A stretch of DNA of 64,000 nt from CAWKMN01 sp963850765 (GCA_963850765.1 CAWKMN010000009.1:372001-436000), one strand, 5' to 3'. Shown: positions 8,842 to 18,643, counted from the first letter of the stretch. Notes: a model not told the origin generated them from the sequence alone. A program made the numbers and translations.

Positions 8842-8953
8842 TACCACAGAGAACACAGAGACAGAGACTCGAGGTAAAGAGAGAAGATCCTGGGGTGCTC
8901 ACTCTCGCTTTTCCCTTGCTTTTCTCTGTGCGCTCTGTGCCCTCTGTGGTGAT
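8842..8953. repeat. Family A repeat, inverted pair
   Basis: A reverse copy (TACCACAGAGAACACAGAG) at 8842 onward and a forward copy (CTCTGTGCCCTCTGTGGTGA) ending at 8953 face each other across about 50 bases. The region could fold into a long hairpin. Confidence 0.8.
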
Positions 8954-8972
8954 ACGCCTTTTTCGCGCGACT

Positions 8973-9000
8973 TTTAGCTTTGGCGGGGGCGTGCTAGAAT
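8973..9000 (+). promoter_or_regulatory. Possible promoter of the FHA gene
   Basis: TAGAAT at 8995-9000 is a fair -10 box, and TTTAGC at 8973-8978 is a weak -35 box 16 bases upstream. It lies 35 bases before the chosen ATG. Confidence 0.3.
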
Positions 9001-9034
9001 GGGTGTGCGGACAAGCAGTGAGGAACCAAGTCGA

Positions 9035-9601
9035 ATGGTTGAAGGCGGCGGATTTTGCGAAAAACACGGGCCGTATGACCCCCCGCACCGGACCTGTCCT
9101 TTTTGCGCTATCGAGAACCAGCAGCGGCAGGCGTATGGACCGCCGCAGCCCGCGCCCGATCGCGAGATGCCGGCCGGGTTCCGGCGCCAGACCGTCGAGC
9201 CGGAGCCGAAGCCGGAGCCGGAGCCGCCGGTCGAGCTGACCGAGGTCGTCTCGCCCCGCCCCGCGTCCGAGGGCGATCGCGCGCCGCTGGGCTGGCTGAT
9301 CATCAAGGAACCAGTGGAGCAGCGCGGCACGGTGCTGGCGGTGCGCGCCAACCAGATCATCGGGCGCAATGGCGATGTGCAGTGGAACGATCCGCGCCTG
9401 TCGCGGCAGCACGCCCGCCTGACGTTCGAGCCGCCCGAGGGCGCGCCGGACGATCCGTCTGTGTTCCACCTGTGGCCGTTCGGCCCGGCAAACCCCGTGT
9501 ATATCAACGGGCGCGAGATCCGTGGGGCGACGCCGCTGCACGAAAACGACGAGGTCCGCCTGGGCGGAACGGTTTTTGTGTTCAAGGTGCTGATCGATTA
9601 G
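9035..9601 (+). CDS. Zinc-ribbon plus FHA domain protein
   Basis: The N terminus has a small metal-binding cluster (CEKHGPYDPPHRTCPFC, residues about 8-24), then a Pro/Glu-rich linker (VEPEPKPEPEPP). A C-terminal FHA domain covers about residues 90-185. FHA landmarks are present: IIGRNGDVQW, LSRQHARLTFEP, a VYINGREIRG turn and DEVRLGGTVFVF. FHA domains bind phosphothreonine, so this should read out Ser/Thr kinase activity. The PP2C gene follows 199 bases downstream on the same strand and an ATPase/kinase fusion lies at 18.6 kb. The ATG at 9035 has TGAGGA upstream; the earlier frame start at 8999 overlaps the likely promoter. Confidence 0.85.
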   Translation: MVEGGGFCEKHGPYDPPHRTCPFCAIENQQRQAYGPPQPAPDREMPAGFRRQTVEPEPKPEPEPPVELTEVVSPRPASEGDRAPLGWLIIKEPVEQRGTVLAVRANQIIGRNGDVQWNDPRLSRQHARLTFEPPEGAPDDPSVFHLWPFGPANPVYINGREIRGATPLHENDEVRLGGTVFVFKVLID

Positions 9602-9602
9602 A

Positions 9603-9785
9603 GTGTACAGTAGACAGTTTACAGTAAACAGTTTTTGCTGGCTGATTTCTGGGGATCGCTTTCTGAGTCGAGTTGTCTGGAACGAAACGACCGGGAACGA
9701 ACAACTAATAACTAACAACCAATCACTAAAAACTGAAAACTGTCAACTGATAACCAACAACCAATAACTAAGAACCGATAACTAC
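9603..9785. repeat. Family F AT-rich quasi-heptamer tract
   Basis: Degenerate tandem units fill the gap before the PP2C gene: CAGTAGACAGTTTACAGTAAAC near 9607, and repeated ACTAACAACCAA/ACTAATAAC/ACTGAAAAC units at 9700-9782. I see no promoter-like signal within them. Confidence 0.7.
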
Positions 9786-9799
9786 CACTGAGGCCGTGT

Positions 9800-11620
9800 A
9801 TGAGCCAGACGTCCACCACATCGCTCGTGGTCAGTGTGGCGATGGATACCCATATCGGGCGCAAGCGCCAGCAGAACCAGGACGCCATCGGCCATCTGGT
9901 GCCGACCGATCCCGCCGTGCTGGACGAATTGGGGCAGATTTTTGTGCTGGCCGATGGCGTGGGCGGCCTCAAAGGCGGCGATCTTGCCAGCCAGTATGCG
10001 GTCAGCACGATCATCAGCAGCTATTACGATCAGTCCGAAGGCGAACCCGCCGACCGGCTGGCGCGCGCCATTGCCGAAGCCAACAACGTGATCTACGACG
10101 AGGGACAGTCGCAGGAAGCGCCGAGCACCATGGCGACGACGGTTGTCGCGGCGGTGGTGCGCAACCGCGATTTGATCGTGGGCAGTGTGGGCGACAGCCC
10201 GGCCTATCTGATCCGCGAAGGACGCCCGCGCAAGCTCACCCTCGATCACGTGGCGGTACCCGCGCCGGAAGCGGCCGCGCCGACCGGCGAAGCGGCTCCG
10301 CCCAAGCTGGTGCGCGCGCTGGGAGTTGCGGCCTCCGTCAAGGTCGATATTATCACCGGGCGCGGGCGCGATGGTGACAGCATTGTGCTGTGCAGCGACG
10401 GCCTGACCCGGTATGTTAACCCAGAAGAGACCGAAAAAATCATCTCGAACCAGCCTCTCGCCACGACCGCCCGGACGCTGATCGAAACGGCGAACGAGCG
10501 CGGCGGCGCGGATAACATCTCCGTGATCGTGCTGCGGCTGGCCGAGGATCAGTTGGCGGTGCTGCCGCCGCTGGACGATCCTATGCTCGGCTGGGGACGT
10601 CCGCGCCGGGCTCTGCGCGCGCGCACCACACCCGCCGATAAGCAAACCGGGCCGGCCGTTCGCCCCCCGGACACGGAACCCGCCGATAACCCTCTGGCGG
10701 ATCTGTGGCGGCTGATGCGCGGCAATACCGTTCTCACCGGAATAGGTATGGCCGTGCTGCTGGTGATCTTCGCGGTGATCATGCTGGCGATCGCGCAGTT
10801 TGGGGACGATGGTGAGAGCGGCGAGGAGCATAACCCCGCCGCCGTCTCGACCGAATCGGTCCAGCGCACGGCCACGGCCACGCTGATCGTCGGGCTAACC
10901 GCGCATGCTGCCGAAGCCCAGACGCAGGACGCCATCCAGGCCGCAACCGCCGCCGAGATCGTCCGCCGCACGCTGACCCCACCGACGCCGATCCCCACCA
11001 GCGGCCCGCAGATGACATCGGGCATCTGGTTCCGCGTGCTGTCCGGCGATCCGATCCCCGCCTATGAGCAGCCCGACCCGGCCAGCGCCGGAGCTACTGC
11101 CCTGGAAACCAACTCCAATTACCGGGTGACGGCCGTCAATAACGAGCGGAAAGCGGGCCCGTGGTATCAGGTGGTCGATAATCTCGGCCAGGAGGTCCGC
11201 TGGGTGAGCGGGCCGAGTCTGCACCAGCGTATCGTGGCGATCGATCCGACCGGCAGTCCGCTGCCCGACGATCAGCAGCCGCTCGACGTGCCGCCGCCCG
11301 ATCTGTCCGGTGTGGAGCCAACCGAGACGCCTATCCCCGACATCACGGGCACGCCCGCCGCGAGCGTGACTCCGCTGCCGCCCGATATTGCCTATGGCGA
11401 GGAACAGTGGTCCGAAGGCGACGAGGTCGTCACGAAGACGGCCCTGGATCTGTGCGGCGTGCCGGATGTGACCGTCTGCGACACCGGGCAGGTTGACGCG
11501 GGCGAGACGGGCACGATTGTTGAGGGGCCGATCCCGGCGGGCGAACACTGGTGGTGGAAGGTCGAATTTGGGGACGGGCGATCCGGCTGGGTGGCGCAGG
11601 TGCTCCTGGGCGTGCCGTGA
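9800..11620 (+). CDS. PP2C-type Ser/Thr phosphatase with membrane anchor and SH3-like domain
   Basis: This metal-dependent phosphatase removes phosphate from Ser/Thr residues and normally opposes a Hanks-type kinase. The catalytic domain (about residues 10-245) holds RQQNQDAIG, the metal motif LADGVGGLKGGD, VGSVGDSPAYLI, LCSDGLTRYV and GGADNISVIVLRL, so all the metal-binding aspartates appear present. A linker leads to one membrane helix (TGIGMAVLLVIFAVIMLAIA, about 313-335). Outside are a Thr/Pro-rich stretch and two SH3-like segments (IPAYEQPDP ... WYQVVDN; WWWKVEFGDGRSGWVAQVLL). The layout suggests a receptor-like phosphatase with an envelope-sensing domain. It stands between the FHA gene and the tubulin-like and kinase genes. 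Confidence 0.9.
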   Translation: MSQTSTTSLVVSVAMDTHIGRKRQQNQDAIGHLVPTDPAVLDELGQIFVLADGVGGLKGGDLASQYAVSTIISSYYDQSEGEPADRLARAIAEANNVIYDEGQSQEAPSTMATTVVAAVVRNRDLIVGSVGDSPAYLIREGRPRKLTLDHVAVPAPEAAAPTGEAAPPKLVRALGVAASVKVDIITGRGRDGDSIVLCSDGLTRYVNPEETEKIISNQPLATTARTLIETANERGGADNISVIVLRLAEDQLAVLPPLDDPMLGWGRPRRALRARTTPADKQTGPAVRPPDTEPADNPLADLWRLMRGNTVLTGIGMAVLLVIFAVIMLAIAQFGDDGESGEEHNPAAVSTESVQRTATATLIVGLTAHAAEAQTQDAIQAATAAEIVRRTLTPPTPIPTSGPQMTSGIWFRVLSGDPIPAYEQPDPASAGATALETNSNYRVTAVNNERKAGPWYQVVDNLGQEVRWVSGPSLHQRIVAIDPTGSPLPDDQQPLDVPPPDLSGVEPTETPIPDITGTPAASVTPLPPDIAYGEEQWSEGDEVVTKTALDLCGVPDVTVCDTGQVDAGETGTIVEGPIPAGEHWWWKVEFGDGRSGWVAQVLLGVP

Positions 11621-11634
11621 TTCGGGGTATTTAC

Positions 11635-11756
11635 CTCACCCCGGCGGGCGTCCCGCAGGCGGGCTGCCCGCTTTCCCCTCTCCACACGCGGAGAGGGGAC
11701 TTGATCGGCTCCCCCTCGCCATATTTGGAGAGGGGGGCGGGGGGTGAGGTAAATCG
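11635..11756. repeat. Family C palindromic repeat
   Basis: This full-length copy runs from TTTACCTCACCCC to GGCGGGGGGTGAGGTAAA. Internal stems are CCCTCTCCACACGCGGAGAG and CCATATTTGGAGAGG. It lies between the convergent PP2C and MFS genes. Confidence 0.9.
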
Positions 11757-11774
11757 CTCCCACGCTCACCCGTC

Positions 11775-13052
11775 TCACCCCCCCGGATTTGTCACACTTA
11801 CCCCAACCGGCTCGCGACGGCCAAACCAGTGTACCCGGCTGGACATCGCCGCCAGGATGATCAGGCCGGCCAGCAGCCGCAGCACCGATCCCATCCCCAT
11901 CACGGCGGACACGCTGAGCGCGGTTTCGGCAAGCTGGCTGCCCAGCAGCGGCCCAATGAAGATCGACAGCATCACGATCTGGTTGTAGGCTGTGGTATAG
12001 CGCGTCACGCCCTCGACCGGCGTGCTCTGGCTGAAGTAGTTAAATGCACTGATCGCCGCGGTGGTCCAGCATGCGCCTGAGATAGCCGCCCCGATCAGCG
12101 TGAGGGGCAGGCTCGGCGCAGCGGCCAGAATCGCGCCCGCCAGGGCGGATCCGATCATCCCACCCGCAATAATGGCGCGGTTGCCCACCCGCTTGACCAT
12201 ACGCGGTGTCAGCGCGGCCGACGTCGCGGCGGCGGCCAATTCGAACAGGGTGAAGATCGACATGAACGCTTCGTCCGCGTCAAGCTCACTGACCAGCCGC
12301 AGCGTCACCAGCGGTGCAATCGAGAAAAACGCGATATGCATCACCACCGTTACAAACGCCACACGGCGAAACGCGGGCGACTTCCAGGGCCGGACAGCGG
12401 GCCGGTCGGTGGCCGGAGGCGGCTCCGCGATCACGGGGCGGACTTTGATCACATTAAAATGGCTGACGAGCGACAGCGCGAACGCCGTCACGTACATCAC
12501 TTGGTAATTCAGGGCGAATGGGATGATCTCCAGCCAGAAGCCCATTGCCAGCGTCGCCACGGCAAACAGGCTGTTGAAGAACATCGAGCGCCGGCTCATC
12601 AGGGCGGGCAGGCGGTCCGGCTCGACGCTTTCGCGCAGGATGACCAGGAACAACACCGACGAAACGCCCTGCGGAATCGCCGCGATCGCCACGGCGAGCA
12701 CCAGCCAGATCGCCTGCCAATCGCGCGGCAAAAATGGGGCGAACGCTGGCAGCAGGAACATCAGCCGGTAGCCGATCGACGGCCAGACTAATGCCCGGAC
12801 CACGTCAGTGTAGCGGCCGCGCCACCACCCGGCAAACGACGAGGTGATCAGCGCGACTACCGCCGGCAGCGCCGCCTGCCAGCCTAACAGCGTTGGCGAG
12901 GCGTCCAGGCGGATCAGGTGGACGGCCAGAAACCGCGCCACCGCCGGGAATGCGACCGCGTACCAGGCTACATCCAGCACCAGCAGGCGAAAATTCATCC
13001 GGGCCTGGGCCAGATCGACCGGAGGAGTTTCGATGTAAGTCGTATCACTCAT
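11775..13052 (-). CDS. Major facilitator superfamily transporter
   Basis: This integral membrane protein of 425 residues has about twelve hydrophobic segments in two halves, separated by a charged central loop near residues 205-225 (VIAEPPPATDRPAVRPWKSP). It is an MFS-type secondary transporter. Typical features are WWRGRYTDVVRALVWPS after the second or third helix and the positively charged cytoplasmic loops. The substrate cannot be told from the sequence. Its start is upstream of, and convergent with, the terminator of the PD40 gene, so the two are probably transcribed separately. No clear ribosome site precedes the ATG. Confidence 0.8.
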   Translation of the reverse strand: MSDTTYIETPPVDLAQARMNFRLLVLDVAWYAVAFPAVARFLAVHLIRLDASPTLLGWQAALPAVVALITSSFAGWWRGRYTDVVRALVWPSIGYRLMFLLPAFAPFLPRDWQAIWLVLAVAIAAIPQGVSSVLFLVILRESVEPDRLPALMSRRSMFFNSLFAVATLAMGFWLEIIPFALNYQVMYVTAFALSLVSHFNVIKVRPVIAEPPPATDRPAVRPWKSPAFRRVAFVTVVMHIAFFSIAPLVTLRLVSELDADEAFMSIFTLFELAAAATSAALTPRMVKRVGNRAIIAGGMIGSALAGAILAAAPSLPLTLIGAAISGACWTTAAISAFNYFSQSTPVEGVTRYTTAYNQIVMLSIFIGPLLGSQLAETALSVSAVMGMGSVLRLLAGLIILAAMSSRVHWFGRREPVGVSVTNPGG

Positions 13053-13123
13053 AGATGGACGTTTGCTCTTTACAGGTATTGCCAGATCATAAACCCCCGA
13101 AGGGGCCGACCGTTACCACACAT

Positions 13124-13148
13124 GAAAAAGCCCGCCGCAGGGCAGGCT
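13124..13148 (-). terminator. Rho-independent terminator after the PD40 gene
   Basis: The stem AGCCCGCC/GGCAGGCT (one mismatch) around GCAG is followed on the minus strand by five T. It lies just after the stop at 13200. Confidence 0.75.
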
Positions 13149-13199
13149 ACACCTATCATAACACGGGACAGCAGGGCCGTCGTTAACGTGCGCGGGGCG

Positions 13200-14185
13200 T
13201 TACCCGCCGCTCGCGGGCTCGTCCGGCACCGGCCGCCAGGAGGCGAACAGGTTGTTGAAGTCGCCCTCTGTCAGCCGCCGGACGTTGGAGCCGTCCGCGT
13301 CCATGACGTAGATATGCCAGCTTCCGTCCTCGTTCGACATATAGGCCACCTCCCCGCCGTGGGGCGAGTAGGTCAGGTCGCCCTTAAAGACCTCATCCGC
13401 GCCCAGCGGGTGCAGATCGCTGCCGTCCGGGTTGACGACGAAATATTGTAGCGTGCCGCTGGTCAACGGCAAATCTTGCTGCGAGACAAAAAAATCCGGC
13501 TGCCGTCTTCGGACCACACCGGCTGCATATCGCTGGCCTCGTAATCCGTCAGGCGGGTGATGGTGCCGCTCTCGACCTCGACCACGTACACATTCTGAAA
13601 GCCGCTTTTGTCCGAGATGAAGGCGATCTGGCTCCCATCCGGCGACCAGGCGGGCATCATGTCGGTCGCGCTGTCGCCGGTCAGGTTGCGCTCGTCGCTG
13701 CCATCGGTGTTCGCCACGAACAGGTCTACCGCGGGCGGGAAGCCGGCTTTGACCTTCGACCACACCATCCGCTCGCCGTCGGGACTCCACGCCGGATCCC
13801 AGTCCGTCAGGCCCTCGGTGATCACGGCACCGAGCGCCTGCATAAAGCTCATCGTCTGGAAGCCGCTCCCATCCGTGTTGACCTTACCCGGTGTAACTTC
13901 CCCCGTTTGCGTCGAATACAGGTTCATGACCTCGCCAGCGAAGGTGAAGTTATGGAAAAATTCCTGTCCCTCACTGGCAGCCGTCAGGTTGGTCAGATTG
14001 CCGTCCTTGTCCAGCCGGACAATATCCCAGTTGCCGGCGCGATCCGACATGAACGCCAGGTCGCCCTCGGTCTTGACCTGGGGAGTATCCTTGTCAAGCT
14101 GCCGGTAGATCAGCACCGCAGCGACAGCCGCGACGATGACGAGCACGGCAAACGCCAGCAGCAGTACGCGCGTAAATTGTCTCAT
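13200..14185 (-). CDS. Membrane-anchored PD40/TolB-like propeller protein (one frameshift)
   Basis: An N-terminal membrane anchor (MRQFTRVLLLAFAVLVIVAA) is followed by a chain of PD40 blades: FMSDRAGNWDIVRLDKDGN, DPAWSPDGERMVWSK, MPAWSPDGSQIAFISD, QPVWSEDGSRIF and YSPHGGEVAYMSNEDGSW. This is a beta-propeller of the TolB C-terminal type, probably outside the membrane. The ATG at 14185 is chosen because GGTGGAGG precedes it. The frame breaks at a run of seven A (T on the coding strand) near 13488. Adding one base joins RIF to FVSQQDLPLTSGTL and extends the protein from a premature stop at 13463 to 13200. A homopolymer indel is the likely cause. Confidence 0.75.
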
Positions 14186-14350
14186 AGCCTCCACCTTTAG
14201 GTTGGCGCAATTCTTCATTATGGGTATATTATCACTATGGACCGATTCCGTCATCCTGTCAAGAAAGCTCAATCATTTTATCCCTCCCACCGATGACCCG
14301 TGCTATGATTGATAATAAGCCGTCCGCGCTTAAGGGGGTCGCCGCCGCGT

Positions 14351-17300
14351 ATGCCAGAAATCACCTATTCGCTTGTTTCACTGGGCCAGTTTGGAGATCG
14401 CGCTCGCCCATCACATAACCCGCTGCGCGAAGCCGCCCTGGTGATCGGTCTGGGACAGGCCGGGCTGCACGCGGTGACGCGCCTGCACGAGATGCTCCCC
14501 GCGCTGATGATGCGCCGCGAAATCCAGAACAATGTGCGCCTGCTGGCGATGGCCCGCCGCCGCACCATCCGCGAGGAAAACAGCCTGCCGCGGGAAGCCC
14601 GCCTGGTGCTCAATATGGAGCCGATCGGCTGGAGTGATGTGCCGGGCCGCTATGCGCCGATCGGTGTGGCGCAGTGGTGGCCGCATTCCCCGCGCGATCG
14701 CAGTGTCCACGACGATCCGGCGCGCGTGCGGGCGTACAGCCGGCTGGTCCTGTATGATAATGCGGCCCTGGTCAGCGAAACGCTGTTTAAGGTCTCACGC
14801 TGGCTGCACGACGTCGGCACGGGGCGCGATCTCAAGCTGACGCGCAGGATCTACGTGCTGGCATCGCTGGCCGAGGCCGAGGGCAGCGGTATGATCTTCG
14901 ACGTCGTGTCGCGGCTGCGCGCGCTGGCCGGGGATCAGCCCACCCAGATCATGGGTATTTTCTCGCTGCGTGCCGACGAAGCCGATCACGACCCCGAGCA
15001 CACCCTGGCGATGGCGAATGTTTATGCCTCACTGCGCGAGATCGACGCCTATACCTCGCAGCCGGAACAGTATCGCTCGACCCTGCCGGTGATCGGCCAT
15101 ACGCTGTCGCGTGCCCCATCCCACCGCGCCCTGGACTCGATCTTCCTGACCGATGACGCGCTGACGGCGATCCAGGAGCCGCCCGAAAACGCCCTGGCCG
15201 AGTGCGCGCTGACCTGGATCGCCGGCAGCCTGACTGAACCCGAGACCGCGCCGCCTCTGCCTGAGCCCATCCCGGTCGAAAACGGGGCGGATCGGCTCAC
15301 CAATTACAGCTCGTTCGGCGTGAGCAAACTCGCGCTGCCCACCCGCGCCGCGATGGAAATGGCCGGGGTAGGGCTGGCCCAAACCGCCCTGCGCGCCGTC
15401 AAATCCACTCACCCCGCTACCACAACCAGCAGTTGGGCTGCGGGGATCCTCAAGCAGGCCCGCGGCGCATTGATCGATTCCGAGGTGCTGCGCGCGCCGG
15501 ATGCCGCTGAGCGCCTGCGCACCTGGGCCTATGATATGAGCGTGGCCGGGCTTTCGCGCAAATTTGAGGCCCGCACCGCGCGCGGTGAAGCCAGCCGGCT
15601 GGTAGACGTGGTGCAGAGCGAGTACCGCCGGCTCGAACGCGAAATGCTGGCCGAAAGTATGTCCGAGAAGAGCGGTGTCGTGACCGTGCCGGATACACTG
15701 CGGGCGCGCGTTGATACGGCGCTGGCCGCCAACCTGCAAAATCTGCAAACGATCCTGGTGGACAGCCCGGTTGAGCTGGCCTATGTGCAGGGCTATGGAC
15801 TGGTGTGGGCGCTGAGTGCCTTTGAAGAACTCGAACGGCAGATCCAGAGCGTCAATCCCGAACTCAAGCGCCGCCTGGACGAAGCCGAAGCCGCCTTTCT
15901 GATCGGCCGCGATGAGTTGTTCGAGAGCGCGCAGCAGCAGGATGTACGGGGCGGGCGGCGCGGCAAGAGCCCGGCTGTCGATCTCGATCTGCGTGCAGAA
16001 GCCGCCCTGAAAGCCGTCGCCGGTCTGACCGCTGCCCAGGCCCGCCTGAGCGCGTGGAAAGGGCTGCACGATCTGGTAGACGGATTGATGGCGCAGGTGC
16101 GCGAGGTGATGCCCGTCGCGGATCAGGCTGCGCTGACGCTCAAGGAATTTGAAACGCGCTGCCGGGCCTCGATGGAGCAGGCCGCCAACCAGCCGCCGCG
16201 TTTTCCGTCCGGCGTGGTGCTGACCGAAGCGTGGTATGCTGCCGGCGTGCAGAATATCGGCAGCGTCGGGCAGCTCCCCCCGCGCGATCTGTTGAGCCGC
16301 ATGTACAAAGCCTGGGGCGGCGGTGGACTCCCCCCGGAGCGGCGTCTCGCCGGCTTTTTGAACGACGTCCACGAGGCGGCGCGCCGCGCCCTGGCCGGTA
16401 CGTTCAGCTTCGCGGATCTGTACGAGTTCCTGCGTGAAAACACAGAGAACCCGGCGCTGCGGCAGGTGGTGTCCGCGCTGCCGAATGCCGCGACTCCGGC
16501 CATGGTCCCGACCCAGGATGCCCACCATGCCCCGCCCACGCCTTACGAGATCGTGCGCGAGCTGCCACGCCCGTTCAGCGTGGTGAACAGCCCGCCGCCC
16601 GGCATCCGGCGCTGCTTTATCCCGTCACCCGACCCGGATGAGATCGTGGTGATGCGCGTGCTGCACGGTCTGATGGCCGAGGCGCTGCCCCCCATCCGCG
16701 AGGCGTACCGGCGGGCTTACGATCGCGCCGGGGCCGAAGGCATGCCGCTGCACATTGACCGCCGCTGGGATTCCACCATGGCCGATCTGGTCCATACGAC
16801 CGCGCGCCGCGAAGTGTCGATCATCTGGGAAAATCTGCTGAATGCGCTGCGCCACAATCCCAACGCCGTCGCTCAGCCGTTGGCGAAGCTCGTCCACTCG
16901 CTGGGCGTGGCGCTCGACGTGGCCGATACGGTGCAGGTACCACCGACGGCCCCCGATTTCCGGCTGGTCGTGTACCGGCTGCGGCCCTTCCGGCTCAAAC
17001 TGCCGCCGCCGCACTGCGCGGTGCTGTTCCTCTATTCCAACCGCGCCGCCGAAGAACTGAGCAAGGAGATCTTCGAGGCGGTGGCGCCGCAGCCGCTCGA
17101 AGAGCAGTTCGTCTTCGTGGTGAACATCAGCCGCCGCCCGGATATTGACAGCGTGGTGGAGACGCTGCGCCGCGTCGATTACACCGTGCTGGTGCTGGAC
17201 GAGGCCGAGATCAAGCACCTGATCGGCGCGCGCCTGCCCACTCGCGCTCTGAGCGATCTCGTGCTGGATAAGGTCAGCCTGACGACGGTTTCGCCGTTTT

Positions 17301-18397
17301 TCACGCGCGGCCCCGTGCCGGAGCATATGTTTTTCGGGCGTGAGCGCGAGATCAACGAGGTCCGCAGCAAGCTGCGCACGCACAGCGTCGCGCTGATCGG
17401 CGGGCGGCGCATCGGCAAGACGTCCACGCTCCAGCGCATCCAGCGTATGCTCGATCACGCCGAAAGCGATTACGTGCCCTACTATCTGGACTGCCACGGC
17501 GCGACCAATTACGGCGCGTTCTTCTGGCTGATCAACCGGCGCTGGCAGGTGGACATCGCGCAGGACGCCAACCCGGTCCGCTTTGAAGAAGTTGTTGTCG
17601 AGTTAGCCAGCCGCCATCCCGGCAAGAGCATCGCCATCCTGTTTGACGAGGTGGACAGCCTGCTCAATTACGACAAGAAGCCCGAAAACCAGGAGACGCT
17701 GTTCCGCACCTTCCGCTCGCTTTCCAACGAAAAACGCTGCCAGTATGTCTTCAGCGGCGAAAAATGGCTGATGCGCTCCATCGCCGATCCCTATTCGGCG
17801 CTGTTCAACTTCACGCAGGCGGTGCGCTTGCAGCCGCTCCCGCCCAAGGTCGTGCATCAGCTCGTCGCGGACCCGCTGGAAATGCTCAATATCTGGATCG
17901 AAGAATCCGAGCAGGTGATCCACCGCATCTACCAGATCTCCGCCGGGCACCCCAACATCGTGCAGATGATCTGCCAGGCGATGGTCGAGGAACTGGATCA
18001 GGACCCGCAGAACGCCAGCCTGCTCACCGTCGAACATCTGGATCAGGCCACGTCGCGCCGCACGCTGCAAGAGGAGATCGTGCAGACGATCTGGGGGCAG
18101 ATGAACCCGCTGGCGCGCCTGATCACGCTTACGTGGCCGGAGGGGCAGCGCTTCCTGAGCCTGACGGATGTCGAGCGCCTGCTGAAGGATATCGGCATGC
18201 CCACGATCCCCCCGGATCGACTGGAACGCACCGCCAAAGATCTGGAGCTGTACTGTTTCGTGCGCCCGCGCGAGCAGGATCGCCTGGAACTGATCCCGAT
18301 GGCGTTCCCGGCCATTCTCGACTTCATGACCGACAAAAAGCGCCAGATCGAGATCGTCCGGCGCGAATACGAGGCCGACCCGGCGGGGGTGATTTAG
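14351..18397 (+). CDS. Tubulin-like domain fused to STAND/AAA-type ATPase
   Basis: This 1,348-residue protein joins two nucleotide-binding modules. Residues 30-330 resemble the Tubulin_2 family (PF13809): ALVIGLGQAGLHAVTRLHE at the N terminus, RRIYVLASLAEAEGSGMIFD at 165-184, and ANVYASLREIDAYTSQP. Here the usual GGTGSG signature reads AEAEGSG, so nucleotide binding may be altered. Residues 330-980 are helical with no recognised motif. Residues 985-1300 form an AAA/STAND ATPase: FFGREREINEVRSKL, Walker A GGRRIGKTS near 1017, Walker B ILFDEVD near 1097, and a SAGHPNIVQMI winged-helix-like tail. The ATG at 14351 follows AAGGGGG; a TTG at 14309 is the alternative. The kinase gene follows on the same strand. 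Confidence 0.75.
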   Translation: MPEITYSLVSLGQFGDRARPSHNPLREAALVIGLGQAGLHAVTRLHEMLPALMMRREIQNNVRLLAMARRRTIREENSLPREARLVLNMEPIGWSDVPGRYAPIGVAQWWPHSPRDRSVHDDPARVRAYSRLVLYDNAALVSETLFKVSRWLHDVGTGRDLKLTRRIYVLASLAEAEGSGMIFDVVSRLRALAGDQPTQIMGIFSLRADEADHDPEHTLAMANVYASLREIDAYTSQPEQYRSTLPVIGHTLSRAPSHRALDSIFLTDDALTAIQEPPENALAECALTWIAGSLTEPETAPPLPEPIPVENGADRLTNYSSFGVSKLALPTRAAMEMAGVGLAQTALRAVKSTHPATTTSSWAAGILKQARGALIDSEVLRAPDAAERLRTWAYDMSVAGLSRKFEARTARGEASRLVDVVQSEYRRLEREMLAESMSEKSGVVTVPDTLRARVDTALAANLQNLQTILVDSPVELAYVQGYGLVWALSAFEELERQIQSVNPELKRRLDEAEAAFLIGRDELFESAQQQDVRGGRRGKSPAVDLDLRAEAALKAVAGLTAAQARLSAWKGLHDLVDGLMAQVREVMPVADQAALTLKEFETRCRASMEQAANQPPRFPSGVVLTEAWYAAGVQNIGSVGQLPPRDLLSRMYKAWGGGGLPPERRLAGFLNDVHEAARRALAGTFSFADLYEFLRENTENPALRQVVSALPNAATPAMVPTQDAHHAPPTPYEIVRELPRPFSVVNSPPPGIRRCFIPSPDPDEIVVMRVLHGLMAEALPPIREAYRRAYDRAGAEGMPLHIDRRWDSTMADLVHTTARREVSIIWENLLNALRHNPNAVAQPLAKLVHSLGVALDVADTVQVPPTAPDFRLVVYRLRPFRLKLPPPHCAVLFLYSNRAAEELSKEIFEAVAPQPLEEQFVFVVNISRRPDIDSVVETLRRVDYTVLVLDEAEIKHLIGARLPTRALSDLVLDKVSLTTVSPFFTRGPVPEHMFFGREREINEVRSKLRTHSVALIGGRRIGKTSTLQRIQRMLDHAESDYVPYYLDCHGATNYGAFFWLINRRWQVDIAQDANPVRFEEVVVELASRHPGKSIAILFDEVDSLLNYDKKPENQETLFRTFRSLSNEKRCQYVFSGEKWLMRSIADPYSALFNFTQAVRLQPLPPKVVHQLVADPLEMLNIWIEESEQVIHRIYQISAGHPNIVQMICQAMVEELDQDPQNASLLTVEHLDQATSRRTLQEEIVQTIWGQMNPLARLITLTWPEGQRFLSLTDVERLLKDIGMPTIPPDRLERTAKDLELYCFVRPREQDRLELIPMAFPAILDFMTDKKRQIEIVRREYEADPAGVI

Positions 18398-18410
18398 GAA
18401 AAGCCAAAAC

Positions 18411-18576
18411 CAAGGCGAACCGCAGAGACGCAGAGAACACAGAGAAAAACAAAGCAAATCGTAGAGCAACGCCACCTGGCTTTTCTCGCTTTCCCTCAAA
18501 AATCTCTGCGACCTCTGCGTCTCTGCGGTTCAAATTTCCTTTCTCTGTGCTCTCTGTGTCCTCTGTGGTGAAGCAT
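18411..18576. repeat. Family A compound repeat
   Basis: A reverse copy (GAACCGCAGAGACGCAGAG, then AACACAGAG) at 18418 onward faces forward copies at 18505-18576 (CTGCGTCTCTGCGGTTCAA; TGTGTCCTCTGTGGTGAAG). This is the most complete inverted arrangement of the family and fills the gap between the tubulin-like and kinase genes. Confidence 0.85.
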
Positions 18577-18643
18577 TAAGAAATGATTCGCGAGGGGTTT
18601 CGGGATATACTTGAGCCAACGTTTGCATGGTGCGGATAAACTT

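Noticed and set aside
15029..16528. Long antisense reading frame of 499 codons inside the tubulin-like gene
   Set aside because: GC-rich coding DNA often leaves the opposite strand open. The sense frame has clear motifs and codon bias; the antisense has neither start signal nor family.
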